5,022 nucleotides of DNA from Nitrospira sp. UBA6909. GTDB lineage: Bacteria > Nitrospirota > Nitrospiria > Nitrospirales > Nitrospiraceae. Below are positions 1 through 5,022 of the stretch, piece by piece. Positions within the stretch are counted from its first letter, which is position 1. Every line of letters begins with the position of its first letter. Where the stretch lies: positions 1-5,022 of the forward strand of contig DKBD01000197.1 in assembly GCA_002451055.1 (NCBI GenBank), given 5' to 3'. The translations under genes were made by a program, and so were the position numbers. The notes under the pieces were generated by a model. That model was not told where the DNA came from. It did no database searches and saw only the letters and a list, made by a program, of their open reading frames with translations.

Positions 1-1
1 T

Positions 2-892
2 TCGGATGAACTCAGTGCCGAGGAGGACACCGACGCCGCCTTTCTCGCCGCCCACAGAAGTCCGCCCAACACGCTCGGCCGATACAAAGTCTTAAAAGAA
101 CTCGGGCGGGGGGCGATGGGAGTCGTGTATTTTGGAAAAGATCCCACGATTCAGCGATTTGTCGCCATCAAAACGATGCGGCTTGACGACGTCGGCGACA
201 GGAATAAACTGCAGGAAGCGAAAGCGCGGTTCTTCCGCGAAGCCGAGTCGACTGGCCGCCTATCCCATCCGAACATCGTGACCATATTCGATGCCGGAGA
301 AGAGAACGATCTTGGCTACATCGCGATGGAATTCCTGCAGGGTACCACCCTCAAGGAGTGGTCACGCAAACCGAATCTCTTGCCTTTGGATAGGCTGATC
401 CCGATTCTCGCCACCGTCGCCGACGCCATGGACTATGCCCATCAACAAGGGGTTGTTCATTGCGACATCAAACCGGCCAACATCATGCTGACGGATGGGC
501 ACTTCGTGAAAGTCATGGATTTCGGCATTGCGAAGATGGCATCATCGTCAAGAACCACGACTCAAACCGTGCTGGGGACTCCCACCTACATGTCGCCGGA
601 ACAGATCGCCGGAAAAAAGGTGGATGGGCGCTCCGACATCTTTTCGCTAGGTGTCGTGCTGTTTGAACTCTTGACCGGCCGTCCACCCTTCATCGGAGAC
701 AACGTGCCAGCGGTCTTGTTCGCGATCGCCAATACTCCACATCCCGCCCTGGAGGCGCTCCGCCCAGGCCTGCCTCCTAACATGCAGGAAATTTTAAACT
801 GCGCGCTTCAGAAAGATCCGGTGCATCGCCACCGACGCGCCGGCGAATTGGCCCAAGATCTCCGCACCTGTATCGAGAAACTTGCTGCATAA
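2..892 (+). CDS. Serine/threonine protein kinase, C-terminal part (start outside window)
   Basis: The reading frame is open from base 2 to the TAA at 890-892, so the gene is cut at its 5' end; the first in-window ATG (116) lies inside the glycine-rich loop and cannot be the start. Counting from base 2 as residue 1, the Hanks-type kinase domain is complete: glycine loop GRGAMGVVY (35-43), ATP-binding Lys57 in VAIK, alpha-C Glu80, catalytic loop HCDIKPAN (153-160, Asp155, Asn160), DFG (173-175), Thr-rich activation segment (185-189), GTPTYMSPE (192-200) and SDIFSLG (211-217). The protein ends soon after the domain. It would phosphorylate Ser/Thr of unknown partners. The Arg of HRD is Cys154, a non-RD kinase. 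Kinases of this GKDP type with a C-terminal catalytic domain often carry an N-terminal CHASE2 sensor with membrane segments; that is inference, as the N-terminus is missing. The approximately 22 residues before the domain are acidic and look like a linker. Confidence 0.95.
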   Translation, partial: SDELSAEEDTDAAFLAAHRSPPNTLGRYKVLKELGRGAMGVVYFGKDPTIQRFVAIKTMRLDDVGDRNKLQEAKARFFREAESTGRLSHPNIVTIFDAGEENDLGYIAMEFLQGTTLKEWSRKPNLLPLDRLIPILATVADAMDYAHQQGVVHCDIKPANIMLTDGHFVKVMDFGIAKMASSSRTTTQTVLGTPTYMSPEQIAGKKVDGRSDIFSLGVVLFELLTGRPPFIGDNVPAVLFAIANTPHPALEALRPGLPPNMQEILNCALQKDPVHRHRRAGELAQDLRTCIEKLAA

Positions 893-898
893 CTTAGC

Positions 899-1348
899 TT
901 ATTTTCTATTCGCCAGCCGTTCCTGAACCATGCGCCGGCACGGAACGGACAACTGCTTCTTGCTCCGAGCCATGCACTGCCGCCGCTCCTCTTCCCTCAA
1001 AGACATAGGGCAGACTTGCTGCACTTCCGCATCGCATTTCAATTCGCGAATAAGCTTGGCTTGGGTATCATCGGGGGCGGCAACCGCGCCGGACGGTTTT
1101 GACTCGGCCGGTCTGCTGGTAAGCCCAGCCTCCCCCGCCTGACGGACAGGGGAGACTCCGGGAATCGTTAAGTCCAGCTCAGGCACTGGCGGGGGAACGG
1201 AGTCGCCAAGATACGGCTGCTCCGACAGCAATTTCTCACGGGAAGGCAGATTGGCCCACACGACAGTCCAGACCAAAACCAATCCGACCATGGACGCCAA
1301 GATTGCGGTAAGTTTGCCGCGTGGCTCCGGTTGCATTGCCGACTTCAT
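899..1348 (-). CDS. Small membrane-anchored protein with GLG1-like cysteine-rich repeat
   Basis: This minus-strand ORF ends in TAA at 899-901, only 6 bases from the stop of the convergent kinase gene. From the ATG at 1348 it encodes 149 residues. A hydrophobic segment at about residues 13-33 follows a short basic stretch, predicting one membrane anchor with the rest outside the cytoplasm. A Pro-rich linker (about 52-67) leads to a charged C-terminal domain with four cysteines at 105, 113, 125 and 137 (spacing CX7C, X11, C, X11, C), including CDAEVQQVC and SVPCRRM. This matches my memory of the GLG1/cysteine-rich repeat found in small secreted bacterial proteins; two disulfides would be expected. 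Function is unknown. The start is uncertain: the same frame extends to a TTG at 1405 (168 residues), and an ATG at 1336 has an AGGA 11 bases upstream. I prefer an ATG because the extra N-terminal residues add nothing signal-like and the TTG has no ribosome binding site. Confidence 0.75.
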   Translation of the reverse strand: MKSAMQPEPRGKLTAILASMVGLVLVWTVVWANLPSREKLLSEQPYLGDSVPPPVPELDLTIPGVSPVRQAGEAGLTSRPAESKPSGAVAAPDDTQAKLIRELKCDAEVQQVCPMSLREEERRQCMARSKKQLSVPCRRMVQERLANRK

Positions 1349-1469
1349 CCTGCCGAGGATAAAACAGGGCGCCGCGAAAATCACTGAATCGCGCTTTTTA
1401 CGCAACAGTCGCCGGGAATGATTTTGGGCTTATCTGTGGAGGGTGGGGCGACGATGATAGAATTCCAGG

Positions 1470-2483
1470 CTAGTTCTCCGGGGCTTCGACGATATGATTT
1501 TCAAACCTGGTGCAGCCCTCTGCCAGCAAGCGGTTGGTCAACATTTCGCCGGGCCATTCAATAGGCAGATCGGCCGTGAAGACCCATACGTCGGACGATG
1601 TCCAGACCGGACCATGATCTTCCGGCAACTCAGGGTCGAACAGATCAGTCCATACCGGCATGTACACCCCATTGCCACATTGCGTGTGCAGATGCACGAT
1701 GGTGCGGGACCTCACAAGCGGGTCCAATTCCCTCCAGACAGCCGCAGTTTCATCCGCCAAGTGGTGAAGCCGCACCGCATTCTGGGCATCGAACATCGCA
1801 TACGCGGCATAGACCGGCGCATCGATCGTATCTGGAGCATGCGCCAACTCCGGGCACTGCTCCACCAGCTCTTGAAGAATCGCTCGCCGCTGGCCGTCCT
1901 CCCACGAGTCGGGTAAACCGGGGTCTGGCGCCCCGATCAACTCGAACAACAGAAAGGCCGTGTTTTCGACCGGCGGAAGCAGCCGTGCCGCCACCGCCTG
2001 GGCACGGCGCGAATCGGCAACCGTCGCGATGTGCTCATGGAGCAATTGAAGATTGAGCATTTCCAGAGTGGCATCCGTCAGCAACCGCGGCTCCACACGC
2101 ACGACGGTGCCCGCAGGAAGCTGTAAGTGCCGGTGGAGCAACTCGGCTGTCGCGATCGGATCGATTTTCAATTTGAACGGGGACGTGAGATTGGCCTGCA
2201 GCGGCAACCCCAGGGCAGCCATCGTGGCGTACGACGGCTTTTCATCTCCCGGCCCGTCCAACATTAACGTGCAGCTGGCTTCTGCCACCAGATCGAACAA
2301 CCACTCCGCCATCTCTTCATCGAGCGCAGCGAGTACCGTCAGCAAATCGTGCTCCCGGCCCTGCTCGAGAAACGCCTGCAGCGTATCGATGGCATCGTCA
2401 GTATCGCCATGGTCGTGGCGCCGAGCATTGATCAGATGGATGAGATCGCGCGTAAGTGGATCAGGACGAGACCAGGCTAACAT
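1470..2483 (-). CDS. Hypothetical acidic soluble protein, 337 residues
   Basis: I do not recognise this protein. The start ATG at 2481-2483 is well supported by an AGGA 7 bases upstream on the minus strand; the stop is TAG at 1470-1472. The sequence has no signal peptide, membrane segment or repeat, so it should be cytoplasmic. It is acidic and rich in Leu and Ala. The first 70 or so residues look helical (for example DAIDTLQAFLEQ at 30-41), followed by a mixed region. The C-terminal third is Trp-rich and distinctive: HLHTQCGNGVYMPVW (264-278), PVWTSSDVWVF (292-302) and PIEWPGEML (307-315). Histidines and one cysteine in the first of these blocks could bind a metal, but no known motif is matched. 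It lies 135 bases downstream of yjbQ in the same direction and about 120 bases upstream of the next gene, so co-transcription is possible but unproven. The overlapping plus-strand frames are shadows, being Arg/Pro/Ser-rich and without family signatures. Confidence 0.88.
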   Translation of the reverse strand: MLAWSRPDPLTRDLIHLINARRHDHGDTDDAIDTLQAFLEQGREHDLLTVLAALDEEMAEWLFDLVAEASCTLMLDGPGDEKPSYATMAALGLPLQANLTSPFKLKIDPIATAELLHRHLQLPAGTVVRVEPRLLTDATLEMLNLQLLHEHIATVADSRRAQAVAARLLPPVENTAFLLFELIGAPDPGLPDSWEDGQRRAILQELVEQCPELAHAPDTIDAPVYAAYAMFDAQNAVRLHHLADETAAVWRELDPLVRSRTIVHLHTQCGNGVYMPVWTDLFDPELPEDHGPVWTSSDVWVFTADLPIEWPGEMLTNRLLAEGCTRFENHIVEAPEN

Positions 2484-2494
2484 TGGCGTTTCCT
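2476..2494 (-). promoter_or_regulatory. Ribosome binding site of the 337-residue protein
   Basis: On the minus strand AGGAAA precedes the ATG, with 7 bases between AGGA and the start codon. It is the clearest Shine-Dalgarno sequence in front of any of the five genes in the window, and it fixes the start of this otherwise unrecognised gene. Confidence 0.7.
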
Positions 2495-2618
2495 ATTGAC
2501 GTACGAAAGAGAGATGATTTCCCGCGCGCAAAAACCATGTTGCCAAACTTTCCAGCGAGGTGCAAGCGGGGAATCGGTTCCAGCCGGACTCCCGATGCCG
2601 CTGCAGAGATTTTCCGGT

Positions 2619-3032
2619 CTATTCACCGATGACTTTTATCAGCACCCGCTTACGCCGGCGTCCATCAAACTCGCCGTAGAAAATTTGTTCCCAGGGGCCG
2701 AAATCCAGCTTGCCGTCCGTGATGGCGACGACGACTTCTCGCCCCATCACTTGGCGCTTCAGGTGAGCGTCCCCATTGTCCTCGCCGGTCTCGTTATGCC
2801 GATAGCGCGCGTCGTGTGGAGCAAGCCGTTCGAGAAATTCATCGTAGTCGCGCAGCAGGCCTTGCTCGTTATCGTTAATGTACACACTCGCAGTGATATG
2901 CATGGCATTCACCAGCACCAATCCTTCCCGCACCCCGCTTTTCCTGACCGCGGCTTCGACTTGCGGAGTGATATTGAGATATGCGCGTCTGGTTGTCGTC
3001 TCGAACCAGAGTTCTTCTCGGTAGGATTTCAT
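2619..3032 (-). CDS. yjbQ: YjbQ family protein (UPF0047)
   Basis: The 137-residue product has the full length of the YjbQ/UPF0047 family (about 130-140 residues). It carries the family's conserved blocks: [12 protein letters not shown] (45-56), the signature [15 protein letters not shown] (79-93), then [18 protein letters not shown] (107-124) and a basic end RRRKR (125-129). His45, His79 and His90 are candidates for the conserved metal or ligand site. The E. coli member has been linked to a weak, promiscuous thiamine phosphate synthase activity, and the family is often annotated as secondary thiamine-phosphate synthase; its true role is unsettled. The protein is cytoplasmic. The ATG at 3030-3032 is the only sensible start, because the frame closes at a TAG eight codons upstream with no other start codon between. 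It matches the family N-terminus. No Shine-Dalgarno sequence is visible before it. The gene is divergent from nrdJ and precedes the 337-residue gene. Confidence 0.95.
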   Translation of the reverse strand: MKSYREELWFETTTRRAYLNITPQVEAAVRKSGVREGLVLVNAMHITASVYINDNEQGLLRDYDEFLERLAPHDARYRHNETGEDNGDAHLKRQVMGREVVVAITDGKLDFGPWEQIFYGEFDGRRRKRVLIKVIGE

Positions 3033-3049
3033 GGGATGTGAATGCGCAC

Positions 3050-3079
3050 ATTCTGCCTACCGTACGGTACGAGATTCAA
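3050..3079 (-). promoter_or_regulatory. Possible yjbQ promoter with palindromic operator in the spacer
   Basis: On the minus strand TTGAAT (3079-3074) and CAGAAT (3055-3050) stand 18 bases apart, each matching the sigma-70 consensus hexamers at 4 of 6 positions. The spacer contains the perfect 12-base palindrome TACCGTACGGTA (3058-3069). Its position between the two hexamers is where a dimeric repressor would block transcription. The predicted transcript would have a very short leader, consistent with the lack of a Shine-Dalgarno sequence before yjbQ. Both hexamers are weak matches, so the promoter is a guess; the palindrome is directly seen. Confidence 0.3.
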
Positions 3080-3235
3080 GAGGGGGAACGATTCTTTTCG
3101 GAGGCCCTTTATGAAGTCCGGAAGAGACGTGATCGCACTTCGGTCTCGAACACCTCGTCCGCGATGGCGAATTCGATGTCCGGCCCACCCCGCCGCACGC
3201 CCCCGCAATTTCGTGACGAACCGGCACGAGTAATA

Positions 3236-3244
3236 TGGGATAAT
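3236..3244 (+). promoter_or_regulatory. nrdJ: Possible extended -10 promoter element of nrdJ
   Basis: TGGGATAAT contains GATAAT (5 of 6 matches to TATAAT) with a TG one base upstream, an extended -10 arrangement that can work without a good -35, and no good -35 is seen. It ends 9 bases before the nrdJ ATG at 3254, so transcription would begin at or within a few bases of the start codon. TAATAT occurs twice here (3231-3236 and 3241-3246) in otherwise GC-rich sequence. Confidence 0.35.
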
Positions 3245-3253
3245 ATCGCCGGC

Positions 3254-5002
3254 ATGACCATACACCCCCGCATACGACCGCCCCGCCTCTCAGAGAACGC
3301 TCGGACGGTCTTACAACAACGGTACTTGGCTAGAAACGCCAAAGGTGTCGTCACCGAATCACCGGCCCGCATGTTTTGGCGTGTGGCCGTTGATATCGCC
3401 TCAGCCGAGCGACAATACTCACCCGCCGCGCGCCCGCGCAATCTCGCGCGTCAACTCTACGATCTGATGGCCTCTCTGACTTTTCTCCCGAATTCACCGA
3501 CGCTCATGAATGCAGGCCGTCCGCTCCAACAACTCTCGGCCTGCTTCGTGCTGCCGGTGGAAGACTCGCTGGAATCCATTTTCGAGGCCGTGAAGCATCA
3601 GGCGCTCATCCATCAGTCCGGAGGAGGCACAGGATTTTCGTTCAGCCGTCTGCGCCCGCAGGCTGATCTGGTCGCCACGACAAGCGGGCTGGCATCGGGC
3701 CCCATTTCATTCATGCGCGTGTTCAACATGTCCACCGACGTCATCAAGCAAGGCGGAACCAGGCGCGGTGCCAACATGGGCGTCCTGAGGGTCGATCATC
3801 CGGATATTCTCGAATTCATCGCGCTGAAGGGGCAGCCGAAGGAGATGACGAATTTCAACCTTTCAGTCGGCCTTACCGACCGGTTCATGCAGGCGGTCAA
3901 GCGGGGCCGTTCCTACGCACTCATCAACCCGCGCACCGGGAAATCGGTACGGCGACTTCCGGCCGCCTCGGTCTTCGATCGACTCGTTGAAGCGGCCTGG
4001 CAATGCGGCGAACCAGGCGTGGTGTTTCTCGACACCATCAACCGGGAAAACCCCACCCCACATCTCGGCGACATCGAAGCGACCAACCCTTGTGGCGAAC
4101 AGCCCCTGCTTCCCTACGAATCCTGCACCCTGGGTTCGATCAACGTCGCTCGGTGCCTTACCACCCGAGGCGGCATCCGTGCCATCGACTATGATCGGCT
4201 CGCCGCCGTCATTCCGCTTGCCGTCCGATTTCTTGACAACGTCATCGACCGCACCAGATTTCCCTTTTCTGCTATCGAAACACAGACCAAGCAGACAAGA
4301 AAGATCGGCCTGGGGATTATGGGATTCGCCGATCTGCTGATCCAATTGGGCATCCCCTATGATACGGACGATGCGTTACAGATCGCCGAACGGCTGATGG
4401 GATTCATCCAGTCTCAAGCCCATGACGCCTCCCTCCAACTCGCCCAAGAACGGGGAGTCTTTCCCGCCTATAAGGGAAGCCGCCTTCAAACCCAAGGGAT
4501 TCGGCGTCGCCATGCCACGGTCACGACCATCGCTCCGACCGGCACCATCAGTATCCTGGCGGACTGCTCCGCCGGTATCGAGCCGCTCTACGGGATCAGC
4601 ATCGTCCGCACCATCATGGAGGATATCCGACTGGAAAGCCTGCACCCTGAGTTTCTCAAGCAGGCCCAGGCCAGAGGACTTCCTCTTGAGGATTTGCGCC
4701 GAGAAATCGGCCGGCGGGAATCCATTCGACATCTGACGCAGATCCCGGAAGACCTGCGCCGGATCTTTGTCATCGCGCACGATATCACGCCGGCCCATCA
4801 TGTCCGAATGCAGGCGGTTTTCCAGCGTCACAGCGACAGCGGCGTATCAAAAACGATCAACCTGCCCTCTGACGCCACGCTCAAAGACGTGGCGTCCGCC
4901 TTCTTGCTCGCCCACGAACTCAACTGCAAAGGCTTGACCGTCTATCGGTCTGGCAGCCGAGAGCACCAGGTCTTGGCCTGCTCCCATGTGCAGTCCTGCT
5001 GA
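3254..5002 (+). CDS. nrdJ: Adenosylcobalamin-dependent (class II) ribonucleotide reductase
   Basis: This 582-residue enzyme reduces ribonucleotides to deoxyribonucleotides for DNA synthesis, using a 5'-deoxyadenosyl radical from coenzyme B12, so it needs neither a diiron partner subunit nor a glycyl-radical activase. Visible landmarks: FLPNSPTLMNAGR (77-89), LSACFVLP (94-101, Cys97), QSGGGTGFSFSRLRP (121-135), QGGTRRGANMG (166-176), NPCGEQPL (278-285) with Asn278, thiyl-radical Cys280 and Glu282, SCTLGSINV (290-298, Cys291, redox partner of Cys97), APTGTIS (427-433), and VSKTINLP (531-538). The end, CSHVQSC, gives a short tail with Cys576 and Cys582 that could pass electrons from thioredoxin. 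There is no ATP-cone at the N-terminus, so overall activity control by ATP/dATP is not expected. The start at 3254 is chosen because family similarity begins about 12 residues in. The frame stays open upstream to 2981, but that extension overlaps yjbQ and is not enzyme-like. No Shine-Dalgarno sequence is seen. Confidence 0.96.
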   Translation: MTIHPRIRPPRLSENARTVLQQRYLARNAKGVVTESPARMFWRVAVDIASAERQYSPAARPRNLARQLYDLMASLTFLPNSPTLMNAGRPLQQLSACFVLPVEDSLESIFEAVKHQALIHQSGGGTGFSFSRLRPQADLVATTSGLASGPISFMRVFNMSTDVIKQGGTRRGANMGVLRVDHPDILEFIALKGQPKEMTNFNLSVGLTDRFMQAVKRGRSYALINPRTGKSVRRLPAASVFDRLVEAAWQCGEPGVVFLDTINRENPTPHLGDIEATNPCGEQPLLPYESCTLGSINVARCLTTRGGIRAIDYDRLAAVIPLAVRFLDNVIDRTRFPFSAIETQTKQTRKIGLGIMGFADLLIQLGIPYDTDDALQIAERLMGFIQSQAHDASLQLAQERGVFPAYKGSRLQTQGIRRRHATVTTIAPTGTISILADCSAGIEPLYGISIVRTIMEDIRLESLHPEFLKQAQARGLPLEDLRREIGRRESIRHLTQIPEDLRRIFVIAHDITPAHHVRMQAVFQRHSDSGVSKTINLPSDATLKDVASAFLLAHELNCKGLTVYRSGSREHQVLACSHVQSC

Positions 5003-5022
5003 GCTAGAAAGGCAAGAGCTGA

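Larger units (their letters stand above)
3033..3253. other. Divergent intergenic region between yjbQ and nrdJ
   Basis: This 221-base stretch separates the yjbQ start (minus) from the nrdJ start (plus) and must hold both promoters. It contains a 12-base perfect palindrome (3058-3069), a possible yjbQ promoter, an extended -10-like element just before nrdJ (3236-3244), and a short ORF with a Shine-Dalgarno sequence (3111-3233). I looked for the cobalamin riboswitch core (GCCACTG-like B12 box) and did not see it, so B12 control by a riboswitch is not supported. Confidence 0.6.

Noticed and set aside
1349..1405. TTG-initiated longer form of the cysteine-repeat protein
   Set aside because: TTG is a rare start, no ribosome binding site precedes it, and the additional 19 residues do not improve the membrane anchor. 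It is kept as an alternative only.
1494..2499. Several long plus-strand frames (1494-1916, 1598-2056, 2053-2499)
   Set aside because: They lie wholly opposite the 337-residue gene, have Arg/Pro/Ser-rich compositions and no family motifs; they are mirror frames of a GC-rich gene.
2496..3041. Plus-strand 181-codon frame
   Set aside because: It runs antisense to the clearly recognised yjbQ gene and shows no protein family signature.
2981..3253. N-terminal extension of nrdJ by 91 residues
   Set aside because: The frame is open, but it overlaps yjbQ, is Arg/Ser/Pro-rich, has no ATP-cone motif and no ribosome binding site at its internal ATGs (3164, 3176). Family similarity begins just after 3254.
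3033..3253. Cobalamin riboswitch controlling nrdJ
   Set aside because: This is a sensible expectation for a B12-dependent enzyme, but the conserved B12 box (GCCACTG-like) is not present on the plus strand and the likely promoter lies next to the start codon.
3863..4831. Minus-strand frames inside nrdJ (3863-4345, 4376-4831)
   Set aside because: They are opposite the strongly conserved catalytic core of NrdJ and have shadow-like compositions.
1..5022. Mobile elements, tRNA/rRNA genes, CRISPR arrays
   Set aside because: No transposase-like frame, terminal inverted repeats, direct repeat arrays or tRNA-like cloverleaf with TTCGA arm were noticed; the window is almost fully covered by genes.

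Overview
This is a GC-rich bacterial chromosomal window with five protein-coding genes and no RNA gene, insertion sequence, CRISPR array or clear phage feature. Gene style and protein sequences (a GKDP-type bacterial Ser/Thr kinase, a compact B12-dependent ribonucleotide reductase) suggest an environmental bacterium, most likely of the Nitrospira/Nitrospirota type. That assignment is an impression from familiarity with such proteins, not a search result.

Layout. (1) Positions 2-892, plus strand: the C-terminal 296 residues of a Ser/Thr protein kinase whose start lies left of the window. (2) Positions 899-1348, minus strand: a small single-pass membrane protein with a C-terminal four-cysteine segment resembling the GLG1-type cysteine-rich repeat. 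It converges on the kinase with only 6 bases between the stop codons. (3) Positions 1470-2483, minus: a soluble acidic 337-residue protein that I do not recognise. (4) Positions 2619-3032, minus: a YjbQ/UPF0047 family protein. (5) Positions 3254-5002, plus: nrdJ, an adenosylcobalamin-dependent (class II) ribonucleotide reductase without an ATP-cone and with a very short cysteine-bearing C-terminal tail. The last 20 bases hold nothing identifiable.

The three minus-strand genes lie in one direction, but the gaps of about 120 to 135 bases make a tight operon uncertain. The 221-base divergent region between yjbQ and nrdJ is the most interesting non-coding stretch. It holds a perfect 12-base palindrome inside a plausible yjbQ promoter spacer, and an extended -10-like element so close to the nrdJ start that the nrdJ message may be leaderless. 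It also holds a short Arg-rich ORF with a good Shine-Dalgarno sequence, of doubtful reality. No cobalamin riboswitch box is visible there.

The genes do not form an obvious common pathway: nrdJ makes deoxynucleotides, the kinase is a signalling protein, and the others are poorly characterised. I see no convincing undescribed system. The best leads are the unrecognised 337-residue protein, the membrane-anchored cysteine-repeat protein, the HRD-to-HCD change in the kinase, and the divergent promoter region.
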